Below the pieces are notes generated by a model that saw nothing but the letters and a program-made list of their open reading frames with translations, had not been told where the DNA came from and did not search any database. This document shows positions 45,747 through 55,739 of a stretch of DNA of 64,000 bases, piece by piece (position 1 is the first letter of the stretch; the number at the start of each line of letters is the position of its first letter). Origin of the DNA: Chelonoidis abingdonii (taxonomy: Eukaryota; Chordata; Testudines; Testudinidae); assembly GCF_003597395.2 (NCBI RefSeq), contig NC_133778.1:28718322-28782321 (forward strand). Direction: 5' to 3'. The position numbers were made by a program, and so were the translations under genes.

Positions 45747-45887
45747 AAACCAGTTTCATGACTGGCCAGGCTACAGTGTGAAAGTTCTGTTTCTTTTTCC
45801 TTGATGACCTCTCCGCCCCTTGGTCACCCTACTTCCCTGTAAGCTAGCCACCCTCCCCTCCCCCCTTCAATCACCGCTTGCAGAGAC

Positions 45888-45927
45888 AATAAAGTCACTG
45901 TTGCTTCACATTCATGCATTCTTTATT
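45888..45927. terminator. paired poly(A) signals between convergent transposon genes
   Basis: AATAAA on the plus strand (45888-45893) lies about 140 bp after the transposase stop. TTTATT (45922-45927), AATAAA on the minus strand, lies just beyond the Myb-like gene's stop at 45934. The two signals are 28 bp apart and point outward past each other, a compact two-way 3' end. Confidence 0.6.
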
Positions 45928-45933
45928 AATTTA

Positions 45934-46532
45934 TCACACAAATGGGGGGATAACTGCCAAGGTAGCCCGGGATGGATGGGGCAGGAGGGAAGCACCAGAT
46001 GGCCTGTGAGAGAAGGGAAGGAAAAGGCTGCACTTTAAAACTTTAAAACATATTGAACGCCAGCCTTCTGTTGCTTGGGCAGTCGTCTGGGGTGGAGTGG
46101 CTGGGTGGCCGGAGGCCCCTTGCTGTGTTCTTGGGCGTCTAGGTGAGGAGGCTATGGAACTTGGGGAGGAGAACTGTTGGTTACACATGGGCTGTAGCTG
46201 CAGTCTGTGCTCCTGCTGCCTTTCCTGAAGCTCAACTATATGCTGGACCATATGAGTTTGATGCTCCAGCAGCCTGAGCATTGACTTCTGCCTTCTATCA
46301 GCATTCTGACGCCACCTATCATCTTCAGCCTGCCACTTAATCTCTTCAGCCCGCCATCTCTCCTTGCATTCATATTGTGCTTTCCTGCACTCTGACATTG
46401 TCTGCCTCTACGCATTCTGCTATGCTCTGTCAGTGTGGGAGGGGAGCATGAGCTCAAAGAACATTTCATCCCGAGTGCGTTTTTTTCGCCTTCTAATCTT
46501 TGCTAGCCTCTCGGAAGGAGAAACATATGCAG
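45934..46532 (-). pseudogene. Harbinger Myb/SANT-like protein, exon 2
   Basis: C-terminal half of the element's DNA-binding accessory protein. Starting after an acceptor at 46533, the frame reads AAYVSPSERLAKIRRRKKRT (a basic stretch probably serving nuclear import), RDEMFFELMLPSHTDRA, two TAG stops, then from 46398 MSECRKAQYECKERWRAEEI and a long Arg/Glu/Gln-rich coiled coil with SMLRLLEHQT, ending in a Pro/Ser-rich tail. The present stop at 45934 appears to lie past the family's usual end, so the original stop was probably lost. Joined to exon 1, the phase is correct (G|CT makes Ala). Confidence 0.75.
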
Positions 46533-47153
46533 CTGGTGGAGGAAAAAAAAGGGAGAGTGGTAGTTAAAAAGACACATTTTATAGAACAATGGGTACTTTT
46601 TCACGGTAAACTTTGCTGTTAACATTATATAGCACATGTGCTTTCGTTATAGGGTCGCATTTTGCCTCTTACTGAGGGCCTGCCGGTTTGGTGTGAGAGA
46701 TCACTCACCCAGGGCCGGGCAACAGAATTCGGCTTGCAGGGAGCCATGGTAAGGCACAGTCTTTTGGCTTCTTTAACCTTCATAACATGAGGGTGCTGCT
46801 GTTTCAAACCATTCCCACATTTCCCATACCAAGTGGCCATTGGGTTGGTCATTTAAAATGGGTTGGCAATTTAAAAGGAGGGGCTGCGCTTCTGGGTTAA
46901 AATGCAGCACAAACCCAACTAACCCTACTATGGAGGATGGAATAAGGCTGCCCTCCCCAGAAACCTTTTGCAAAGGCTTTGGGAGTACATCCAGGAGAGC
47001 TTTATGGAGATGTCCCTGGAGGATTTCTGCTCCATCCCCATACACATTAACAGACTTTTCCAGTAACTATACTGGCCGCGAATGCCAGGGCAAATTAATC
47101 ATTAAACACGCTTACTTTTAAACCATGTCTAATATTTACAAAGGTACACTCAC
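46533..47153 (-). other. GT-AG intron in the Harbinger Myb/SANT-like gene
   Basis: On the minus strand the donor is ATTG|GTGAGT (GT at 47152-47153) and the acceptor is a pyrimidine tract CTCTCCCTTTTTTTTCCTCC followed by ACCAG (AG at 46533-46534). Splicing keeps the reading frame between the two coding pieces. Length 621 bp. No expression data are available here. Confidence 0.7.
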
Positions 47154-47707
47154 CAATGGTCCCTTCTCCACCTTCAGAGTCCGGGAGCCCACCTTGGGTG
47201 TGTTTAGAGGTTACTGGCTCCAGGTCCAGGGTGAGAAACAGATCCTGGCTGTTGGGGAAATCAGTTTCTCCACTTCCTTGCTGTGAGCTATCTTCAACCT
47301 CCTCCTCCTCATTTTCCTTGTCCCCCAAACCTGCTTCTGCGTTGCATCCTACTCCATTGACGGAGTCGAAGCACAGAGTTGAGGGACTGGTGGCTGCACC
47401 CCCTAGAATGGCATGTAGCTCATCATAGAAGTGGAATGTTTGGGGCTGTGACCCGGAGTGGCCGTTTGCTTCTCTGTTTTTTCGGTAGGCTTGCCTGAGC
47501 TCCTTAAGTTTCACGCAGCACTGCTGCGAGTCCCTGTTATAGCCTCTGTCCTTCATGCCCTTGGAGATTTTTTCCAAATGTTTTGGCATTTCATTTACTG
47601 GAACAGAGTTCTGATAGCACAGATTCGTCTCCCCATACAGCGATCAGATCCCATACCTCCCGTTTGGTCCATGCTGTAGCTCTTTTGTGATTCTGGGACT
47701 ACATCAT
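47154..47707 (-). pseudogene. Harbinger Myb/SANT-like protein, exon 1
   Basis: N-terminal DNA-binding half, the partner protein that PIF/Harbinger transposases need for nuclear import and TIR recognition. On the minus strand, ATG ATG at 47707 is followed at once by TAG, then SQNHKRATAWTKREVWDLIA and VWGDESVLSEL, the first helices of a trihelix/Myb-like fold. A TGA and a frameshift near 47590-47575 separate these from KISKGMKDRGYNRDSQQCCV and KLKELRQAYRKNREANG, the rest of the fold. An acidic stretch (KENEEEEVEDSS) follows, then LFLTLDLEP, and the exon ends at the donor. Upstream sequence to 47829 is non-coding. Confidence 0.8.
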
Positions 47708-47829
47708 GGTCACCTCTGCTGATGAGATCTGCACCCACCTGCACCTTGCCAAACTGGAAATGAGATTCAAAAGTTTGTGGGCCTTTTCCTGTCTACCTGG
47801 CCAGTGCATCTGAGTTGAGAGTGCTGTCC

Positions 47830-50800
47830 AAAACGCCTACCCGATACCATTTAAACAACCCCGAACCCATGGACTGAGTTATTGAATCCCAAACATTGAG
47901 ATTGAAGACCCAAAGCTGCAGGGAATCCACCAGCAAGCGACCCATGCCCCACGCTGCAGAGAGGCGAAAACCTCCAGGGCCCTGCAACTCCGCCTGGAGG
48001 AAATTCCTTCCCGACCCCAAATATGGCGATCAGCTAAACCCTGAGCAGTGGGCAAACTCACCAGCCAGCACCCAAGAAAGAATATCTCTGCAGTAAACTC
48101 AGTTCCCTCCATCTCAACATCCCTCACAGACCATTGAGCAGACTTATCTGCGATATCCAAAATCATTGCCAATTAAAACTATCCCATCATAATCCCCTCC
48201 ATATACCTTATAAGACTTAGTCTTAAAGCCAGATATCTTTTGCCCCACTTACTTCCCTCGAAGCGTTCAGAACTTCACTCCCCTAAGGTTAAAACTTCGT
48301 CTAATTTCAGTCTAAATTTCCCTAATATCTAGTTTGTACCATTCGTCCTCGTGCCTACATTAGTAAAACTATAACTAATAATTCCTCTCCTCCTACGTTA
48401 ATCCCCCTGATATATTTAATATAGAGCAAGATATCCCCCGGAGCCTTCTTTTGGCCACGGCTAAACAGCCCAAGCTCTTTGAGTCCCTTTCATAAGGCAG
48501 TATTTCCAATTCCTCGGATCATCCTAGTAGCCCGTCTCTGAACCCTGCTTCAGTTTGAATTCAGTCCTTCTTAAACATGGGAACACCAGAACTGCCACAC
48601 AAATTCCAGGTGGGTTCACCAGCGCCGTATATAACGGCCCTAACACCTCCTTCTCCTGCTGGAATACCTCGCCTGAGTGCATCTAAAACGCATTTGCTTT
48701 TTAAGCAGCCTATCAAATTGGCGGCTCATAGTATCCTGATCAACAATACCCAAGGTCTTCTCCTCCTCCGTCGTTTCCAACTGATGTGCCCACGTATATC
48801 TAAAATTTTATATTAATCCTAAGGCCATGACCTTGCACTTTTCACATTATATTTCATCATCTTACTATTACTCAGTGTACAAGGTGGTCAGATTTCCTGA
48901 TAGTACCCGTTCCTTCTCCCGTGTTAGCATACCCCCCAGCTTCGTTTCATCCGCAAACTTTATTAAAACACATTCCCGGCCTTTGTGCCCAGGTCAGTAA
49001 TAAATATTAAATAAGATCGGTCCCCAAAAACCGATCCTTGAGGGCCCGCTAGTAACCTCCTTCCAGCCTGACAGTTCACCCTCATACGACCCCTGAGTCT
49101 CCCTTTAAACCAGCTTCCTTATCCACCTTAACAACTTTCACATTCATCCCCATCTTTCCATTTACTAACAGTTTCCCCATGCGGAACGTGTTCAAACGCC
49201 TTACTGAAATCGAGTAATTAGATCTACCCACATTTCCTTTGTCTAATAATCCGTCACCTTCTCAAAGAAGGAGATCAGTTGGTTTGGCACGATCTACTTT
49301 AGTAAATCCATGTTGCAAATCATCCCATTACCATTGACCTCAATTGTCCTTAACTACTTTCTCCCTTAAATTTTTTCCAAGACCTTACACACGACAGACG
49401 TCAAGCTAACAGGCCTATAATTACCCGGATCACTTTTATTCCCTTCTTAAAATAGGAACTACGTTAGCAATTCTCCAGTCGTACGCACAACCCCGAGTTT
49501 ACCGATTGCTTAAAAATTCTTGCTAACGGGCTTGCAATTTCACGCGCCGTTCTTTAAATCCTCGGGTGGAGATTGTCCGGTCCCTCCGTTTTGTCCATTA
49601 AGCTGTTCAAGTTTGCCTCACCTCAGATGCGGTAATATCCACCTCCATATCCACATTCCGTTTGTCATCCTCCATCGTCCCTAAACTCCTACTAGTCTTA
49701 TTAAAGACCGAGGCAAAGTACTTATAGATATTGGGCCATGCCTAGGTTATCCTTAACCTCGTTCATCCTCAGTGTATAGCGGCCCCACTTCTTCTTTCTT
49801 TGTTTTCTTCTTATTTCATGTGGCTGTAGAACCTTTACTATTGGTTGATTCCCTTCGCAAGGTCCAGTTCTACGCGGCTTTAGCCTTCCTCACTTTATCC
49901 CTAATTTCTGACCTCACTAAGGTAGCTTCCCTTGCTAATCCCGCTTTCTTCACTCCTGTAAGCTTTCTGCTTTCCTAATCCCCTCTCTGAGTTGCTTGCT
50001 CATCCAGCTTGCCTACAACTCCCGGCCATGGTTTTTTCCCTTTCTTTGGGATGCAGGCTTCCGACAGTTTCCGCAGCTGGACTAAAAGTAATTCCAGGCT
50101 CCTCCGCATTTAAATCCACAGTTCTCCGTCCAATCCCACTCCTAACTAAATTCCTTAACTCTTTAAAATTAGCCTCGAGAAGTCGAAAACCTAATCCCAG
50201 ATCTACGTTCGTTTATCTCCATCTAATTTGAATTGAATCAGCTCATGATCACTCGAACCAAGTGTGTCTCCTACACCATTTCTTCTACAAGGTCCTCACT
50301 ACTCACCAAAACCAAATCTAAAATGGATCCCTCTCGTAGGTACTTCAACTACTTGTGAATGAAAATCCATCCGCTATCACATCCAGAAAAATCTGACCCC
50401 TATTATTCTTGCAAGCACTCGTCCTCCAGTCTATATCCGGGGAAGTTGAAGTCTCCCATAATCACACATTTCCCCTTAGTGTTACTTCATTAAAGACATT
50501 AAAGAGGTCTCTATCCATATCCAAATCAGATCCCGGCGGTCTGTAGCACACCCCAAGCACTATCTCAGGGGAAGCTCTAGTAGCTTTTCTTTTACCCAGT
50601 GTGATTTTACCCAGACAGACTCCGTCTTATCTATTCCATCACTCTATTTCATTACAGTTCACCCCATCATTGATGTACAAGGCACTCCACCACCTTTGCC
50701 TTTCTCCTGTCTTTTCTAAACGCACATAGCCTTCAATACCCGTACTCCAGTCATGAGTACTATTCCACCAGGTTTCTGTTATCCTATAATATCCGGTTTC

Positions 50801-50960
50801 ACTTCCTGCACCAGTAGCTCTAGTTCCTCCATCTTTGTCCTAGGCTCCTCGCATTAGTTACAGACATTTTAATTTTTGACGTTTGTCGTCAGTGACATTC
50901 TTTCCCCCGTCGTGCACAGACTTTCTTACCACCAGCATCACCACGTTAGCTAGTTTCAAC
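47830..50960 (-). pseudogene. CR1 LINE, minus strand, copy A, indel-riddled
   Basis: Read on the minus strand, from high to low coordinates: endonuclease region (KPDIIG-type block and an ETWW-type motif near 50760-50800), linker, reverse transcriptase (RPVSLTS-type block near 49400; FADETKLG near 48945-48970, where the family has FADDTKLG), then the 3' UTR ending at 47830. Every frame breaks within tens of codons because single bases are missing or added, while substitutions look rare. It lies inside the Harbinger terminal region (junction GTGCTGTCC|AAAACGCC) and ends at a 25-N gap, so its 5' end is unknown. Compared with copy B it lacks about 50 bp of the 3' end. Confidence 0.85.
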
Positions 50961-50985
50961 NNNNNNNNNNNNNNNNNNNNNNNNN
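50961..50985. other. assembly gap of exactly 25 N
   Basis: A fixed 25-N gap, unlike the 474-789 N gaps elsewhere. It separates CR1 copy A from the resumed Harbinger sequence (AGAGCGGTCACAATGCGGCA). A fixed small gap is typical of gap-filling software that could not close a join. Confidence 0.99.
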
Positions 50986-51090
50986 AGAGCGGTCACAATG
51001 CGGCACCTCTGGGATAATCCAGAGGCCAATACAGTTGCATTGCGTCCACACTACCAAATTCTGACCCGCGGCACTAGATTATACTTGCAC

Positions 51091-51635
51091 TAGAAGGGTC
51101 AGAGAAGGGCAGCTAATGTTTCGGGGTTTTTGATGGTCCTTGTATGAGGAAGAGATTCAAAGAGCTAGGCTTTTCAGCTTGGAAAAGAGGAGACTAAGGG
51201 AATCTAGAGGTATTCACATCTATGATGATGTGGGAAGTGGATAGGAAAGTTATTTACTCTCTTCCCATAATACTGAACTAGGCACAAATGCAATTATGGC
51301 AGCATTTTAAAAAATGAAAGGAAATTCTCTTCACACAGTGCAACAGTCAACTTGTAGGAACTCCCTTGCTGGTAGGTTGTGAAGGCTAGACTATAACAGC
51401 GTTAAGAAACTGGATAAATTACTGGAGTTACGTCCATAATGGCTGTCGCCAGGGACCTGGGTAAGAAGTTGTCCCTTTCGCTCTGGTTTGTCAGAGAGTG
51501 GAGTAGATGGCGGGAGAGTCACTAGATATTACCTGTTAGAGTTCCATCTCTGGGGCACTGGCATTGGCCGTTGTAGACAGGATTACTGGCTTAGTTGTAC
51601 TTTGTCTGACCCAGCGGTGTTCTATGTTCTTATGT
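51091..51635 (+). pseudogene. CR1 LINE 3' end, plus strand
   Basis: It begins near GGGTCAGAGAAGGGCAGCTA, continues through GAGCTAGGCTTTTCAGCTTG, and ends GTCTGACCCAGCGGTGTTCT ATGTTCTTATGT, the standard tail of one CR1 subfamily. Only the last few RT codons and the 3' UTR are present. It abuts the broken right end of the Harbinger element, so one of the two was truncated by the other or by a rearrangement. Confidence 0.7.
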
Positions 51636-51639
51636 AGAG

Positions 51640-52200
51640 CAGCACCCGTATTTTCAACTAAAAATGACTGAGTTTGGAGGACTGGATCATATTTGAAGAA
51701 TCAGAGAGTGTTGTCCCTTGCCTCATTATTGTAAGGATGTTATTCAAAAATAATGGCCTCATTACCTGGCCATTGCCAGCTGTCTGAATGGGGCTTGTGT
51801 GTGTATTTACTGGCTGGGAATTAACACACAACTTTTCCCTATAGTGTACCGGCCAGTTGTGTACGTTTTTTCTGCCAGAGTTACCACAGAGCTTGCTCAC
51901 TTGACTGTGGAAGGATGGAATGGGACTTGCCTTCATGGAGCACTTGATTACAGTGGATTACTATTACATTTTTTGGGCTTGATGTCCTCTCTGAGAAAGA
52001 AGCAAGTCAGTTGACCTGACAAATTGAAGACGTCTTTCTGAATATTGCTTTTGAAACTGCCATTCCACAACCTGGACCCAGTTTTATACGAATTTCACTA
52101 TAATTACCCGCAACCACAGATAAGTTCGGTATGGTCAGCTGTTTTCACCTAACGTGACTGTTACAAGGCATTTCTTGTGGTTCAGCCCATGTTATACTTT
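51640..52200. other. unique DNA between two CR1 copies
   Basis: ORFs at 51658-51936 and 51799-52014 overlap on opposite strands and have no domains. Base-level quality here looks normal, unlike the CR1 copies on either side. Confidence 0.4.
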
Positions 52201-52209
52201 TGATTAGAC

Positions 52210-54868
52210 TCTAGACTATAGGTCAGAAGGGACCGCATATGATTTGTCTGATCTCCTCACAAGCGGCCAAAACCCTACCCATACCCATTTTAACAACCCG
52301 AACCCATGGATGAGTTATTGAAATCCTCAAAATTGAGATTTGAAGACTCAAGCTGCAGGGAACTCACCAGCAAGCGACCCATGCCCACGCTGCAGAGGAG
52401 GCGAAAAACCTCAGGCCCTGCCAATCCGCCCTGGAGGAATTCCTTCCGACCCCAAATATGGCGATCAGCTAAACCCTGAGCGTGTGGCGAGACTCACCAG
52501 CCAGACCCAAGAAAGATTCTCTGCAGTAACTCAGTTCCCATCATCCAACATCCCTCAAGCATTAGACAGACTATATTGCCGATATCCAAAAATCAATTGC
52601 CCAATTAAACTATCCCATCATAACATCCCTCCATATCCTTCTAGCTTAGTCTTAGCCAGATAAGTCTTTTGCCCCACTACTTCCTCGGAAGGCTGTTCAG
52701 AACTTCACTCCCCTAATGGTTAGAACCTTCGTCTATTTCAGTCTAAATTTAATATTCGTTTGTACCATTCGTCCTCGTGCCTACATTAGTATACTTAAAT
52801 AATTCTCTCCCTCCCCTACGTTAATCCCCCTGATATATTTATATAGAGCAAGCATATCCCCCGGGCCTTCTTTTGGCCAGGCTAAACAGCCAGCTCTTGA
52901 GTCTCCTTTCATAAGGCAGATTTTCCATTCCTCGGATCATCCTAGTAGCCCGTCTCTGGAACCTGTTCCAGTTTGAATTCATCCTTCTTTACATGGGACA
53001 CCAGAACTGCACATATTCCCGGTGGGGTCTCACCAGCGCCGTATTATACGCCCTAAACACTCCTTCCTCCTTGCTGGAATACCTCGCTGATGCATCTAAA
53101 ACCGCATTTGTTTTTTTTACAGGATATCATTTATTGGCGTCATAGTATCTGCTATCAACCATACCCAAGGTCTTCTCCTCCTCGTCGTTTTCAACTGATG
53201 GTGTCCCACGTTATCTAAAATTCTTATTATTAATCCTGGTGCATGACCTTGCACTTTTCACTTTATATTATCTATTTACTATTATCCAGTGTACAAGGTG
53301 GTCCAGATTTCCTATAGTTCCCTTCCTTCTCCGTGTTAGCATACCCCCCAGCTCTGTGTCCATCGCAACTTTATTACAAGTCAGTTATTAGATCTGTGTG
53401 TCCCAAAACCGATCCTTGAGGACTCCGTAGTAACCTCCTTCAGCCTGACAGTTCATACGACGCTGAGTCTCCTTAACCAGGTCCTTATCCACCTATTCAA
53501 TCTCTTTTTTCCATCTTTAATCCCCTTGCCCCTTCGACAGCTAACATTAGATCTACCCACATTTCCTTGTGTTCTACGTAATCCGTCACCTTTCAAAGAA
53601 GGAGATCAGGTGGTTTGGCACGATCTACTTTAGTAATATTTTTGCAAATCATCCAATTACCATTGACCTCAATGTCTTAACTACTTCTCCCTTAAATTTT
53701 TTCCAAGACCTTACACACGCAGACGTCAAGCTAACAGGCTATAATACCGGATCACTTTTATTCCCTTCTTAAAATAGGAACTACGTTAGCAATTCTCCAG
53801 TCGTACGCGCACACCCCGAGTTTACCGATTGCTTAAAAATCTTGCTAACGGGCTTGCATTCCACGCCAGTTCTCTTAATTCCTCGGGTGGAGATTGTCCG
53901 GATCCTCCGATTTTGTCCATTTAGCTGGCAAGTTTGCTCTACCTCAGTGCGGTAATATCCACTCCATATCCACATTCCGTTTGTCATCCCTCCATCCTCC
54001 CTAAACTCCTCACAGTCTTATTAAAGACCGAGGCAAAGTACTTATTTAGATATTGGGCATGCCTAGGTTACTTAACCTTCGTTCACTCAGTGTATAGCGG
54101 CCACTTCTTCTTTCTTTGTTTTCTTCTTATTTTGTGGCTGTAGACCCTTTACTATTGGTTTTGATTCCTTCGCAAGGTCCAGTTCTCGCGGCTTTTGCCT
54201 TCCTCACTTTTCCACTACCTGTCTTCTGACCTCTAAGGTAGCTTTCCCTTGTAATCCTCGCTCTTGTCTTCTCTGTGAAGCTTTTTTCTGCTTTTCTAAT
54301 CCCTGCTCTGGAGTTGCTTGCTCATCGCTTGCCTACAATTTCTCCCCGGGCTTTTTTTCTCCCTTTCTTGGGATGCATGGCTTCCGAGTTTCCGCAGCTG
54401 GCTAACTCAAGTAATTCGCCTCCTCCAATTTAAAACCACCAGTTCCTCTCGTGCAATCCACTCCTGCTAACTATTTCTCTTACCTCTTTATATTCAGCCT
54501 CGAGGTCGAACACCATAATCCCAGTTACGTTCGTTTTCATCTTCCATCTAATTTGAATTGATTCGTCATGATTCTCGAACCAAGTTGTCTTACCATACGA
54601 CCATTTCTTCTACAGGTCCTCAACTATCACCAAACAATTCTAACAAATGTATCCCTCTCGTAGTACTTCATACTTGATGAGAAATGTCCATACCTCTCTC
54701 TATCATCAGTACATATCTCGCCCGTCCGCTTTTCCTCCTTGGGTCAATTCTTTGGTCCACAAGGGTATCCCCTCTCACTTTGTTTACTTCCCTCTCCAGG
54801 TTAAATTCCAGCGTGGAGATCTCCTGAACATCTCCCAACCATCTCCCCCAACTTGCTAGTTTAAAGCA
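52210..54868 (-). pseudogene. CR1 LINE, minus strand, copy B, indel-riddled
   Basis: The 3' end lies at 52210 (TATAGGTCAGAAGGGACC) and is more complete than in copy A. It runs through 3' UTR and reverse transcriptase, collinear with copy A up to about 54670, then jumps to sequence of the 5' region (TTCCAGCGTGGAGATCTCCT, CCAACTTGCTAGTTTAAAG) and stops at 54868, so part of the endonuclease region is deleted. TGATTAGA (52201-52208) and TGATTGGA (54870-54877) flank it and may be the target duplication. Frames break constantly through 1-3 base indels, as in copy A. Confidence 0.8.
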
Positions 54869-54929
54869 CTGATTGGATGAAGGACCAAAATCCTGCTACT
54901 AATTAGAGGAGACCCATTGCAGCCAGAAG

Positions 54930-55295
54930 AATGGCAATACCGTTGAGAGAGGGCCAATGATCAGAGAATGCAGGCACAAGAGTATGACATGTCAGCCAAG
55001 GGTGCTCGTGTGAGGATCCAGCTATTAGAGAGAGACCAAGAAGGAATGGACTGAAGGAATCATGAGTGGTGCAGTGGCACTGAGATCATAAAAGGTGACT
55101 ATGCAAGAGACAATTGATATGAAGGAACAGGAGACACTTGTGAGCCAATAGATGCAACACCCAGAGAGAGTCCTTCAGAGATACAGATCTCATCACAGAA
55201 CAGAGACACACAGAACCACCTGGAAGCCAAATCCCACAGGAAGGGAGGAGCTCCACAGAGAGAGAGTTTGCTAGATTCAGACAAGTAACAGGGAG
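54930..55295 (+). pseudogene. possible degenerate coiled-coil ORF, unrecognised
   Basis: A frame beginning NDQRMQAQEYDMSAKGARVR, then IQLLERDQEGMD, a TGA, RNHEWCSGTE, another stop, and later REIQISSQNRDTQNHLEA-like sequence looks like protein: charged, heptad-like and rich in Gln/Glu/Arg. It recalls C-terminal coiled coils of Myb/SANT transposon accessory proteins. I do not recognise the family. AATAAA at about 55636 (GTTTAATAAAGTTCAG) could be its poly(A) signal. Confidence 0.3.
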
Positions 55296-55739
55296 ACAGA
55301 GGTCCATCCCAGTTTGATGTCCTCACAGGTGGACATCAATGCTGGTGGACTATGCTGAGTCTGTGGTAAAGACGAAACTCCAACTGGGCTATGTGCTAGC
55401 AACCTCTGGCCAAGTGACATGGGGTGGGGGCCTGGTCAATAATTTATTTTTAATGTTTTGTTTTAAAATGTTTGTAAAATAGGGAAAATGGATCATCATC
55501 AGTGGAACTGGGGTCAGAGGTCCCATGTTCCCTTCATGGACTATTATTGACAGGTTACCAAAGGAACAAGGAGTGTGGTGGAGTTAGGCTGGAAGCAATT
55601 CTCAGCCACATGGATGGAGCAGTGTACGGGGTTTAATAAAGTTCAGCTGAACCTGCATTGAGCATTGCTCATTGGGGATGAAACGCTTCCTTGAGTGGAA
55701 ACCTTGCAGACATACATATGATTGCTGATAAGTGAACTC

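Larger units (their letters stand above)
42375..51070 (+). mobile_element. decayed autonomous PIF/Harbinger transposon with nested LTR and CR1
   Basis: The left end GGGTATGTCTACACTAC follows TTA (42372-42374). Inside are a plus-strand DDE transposase (43381-45746), a convergent minus-strand Myb/SANT-like gene (47707-45934) and a terminal region (47750-47829, resuming after the gap at 50986) that matches 14415-14600 of the shorter Harbinger element. This two-gene layout is the PIF/Harbinger hallmark. Two later insertions enlarge it: a solo LTR (44220-45068) and a CR1 (47830-50960). The right TIR is missing: Harbinger similarity fades at about 51060-51070 and CR1 sequence starts at about 51091. 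All genes are broken. Confidence 0.8.

Noticed and set aside
47830..50960. CR1 copy A as evidence of programmed frameshifting or a new gene with many short exons
   Set aside because: The breaks are random 1-3 base indels, also scattered in copy B at other positions, which fits sequencing error far better.
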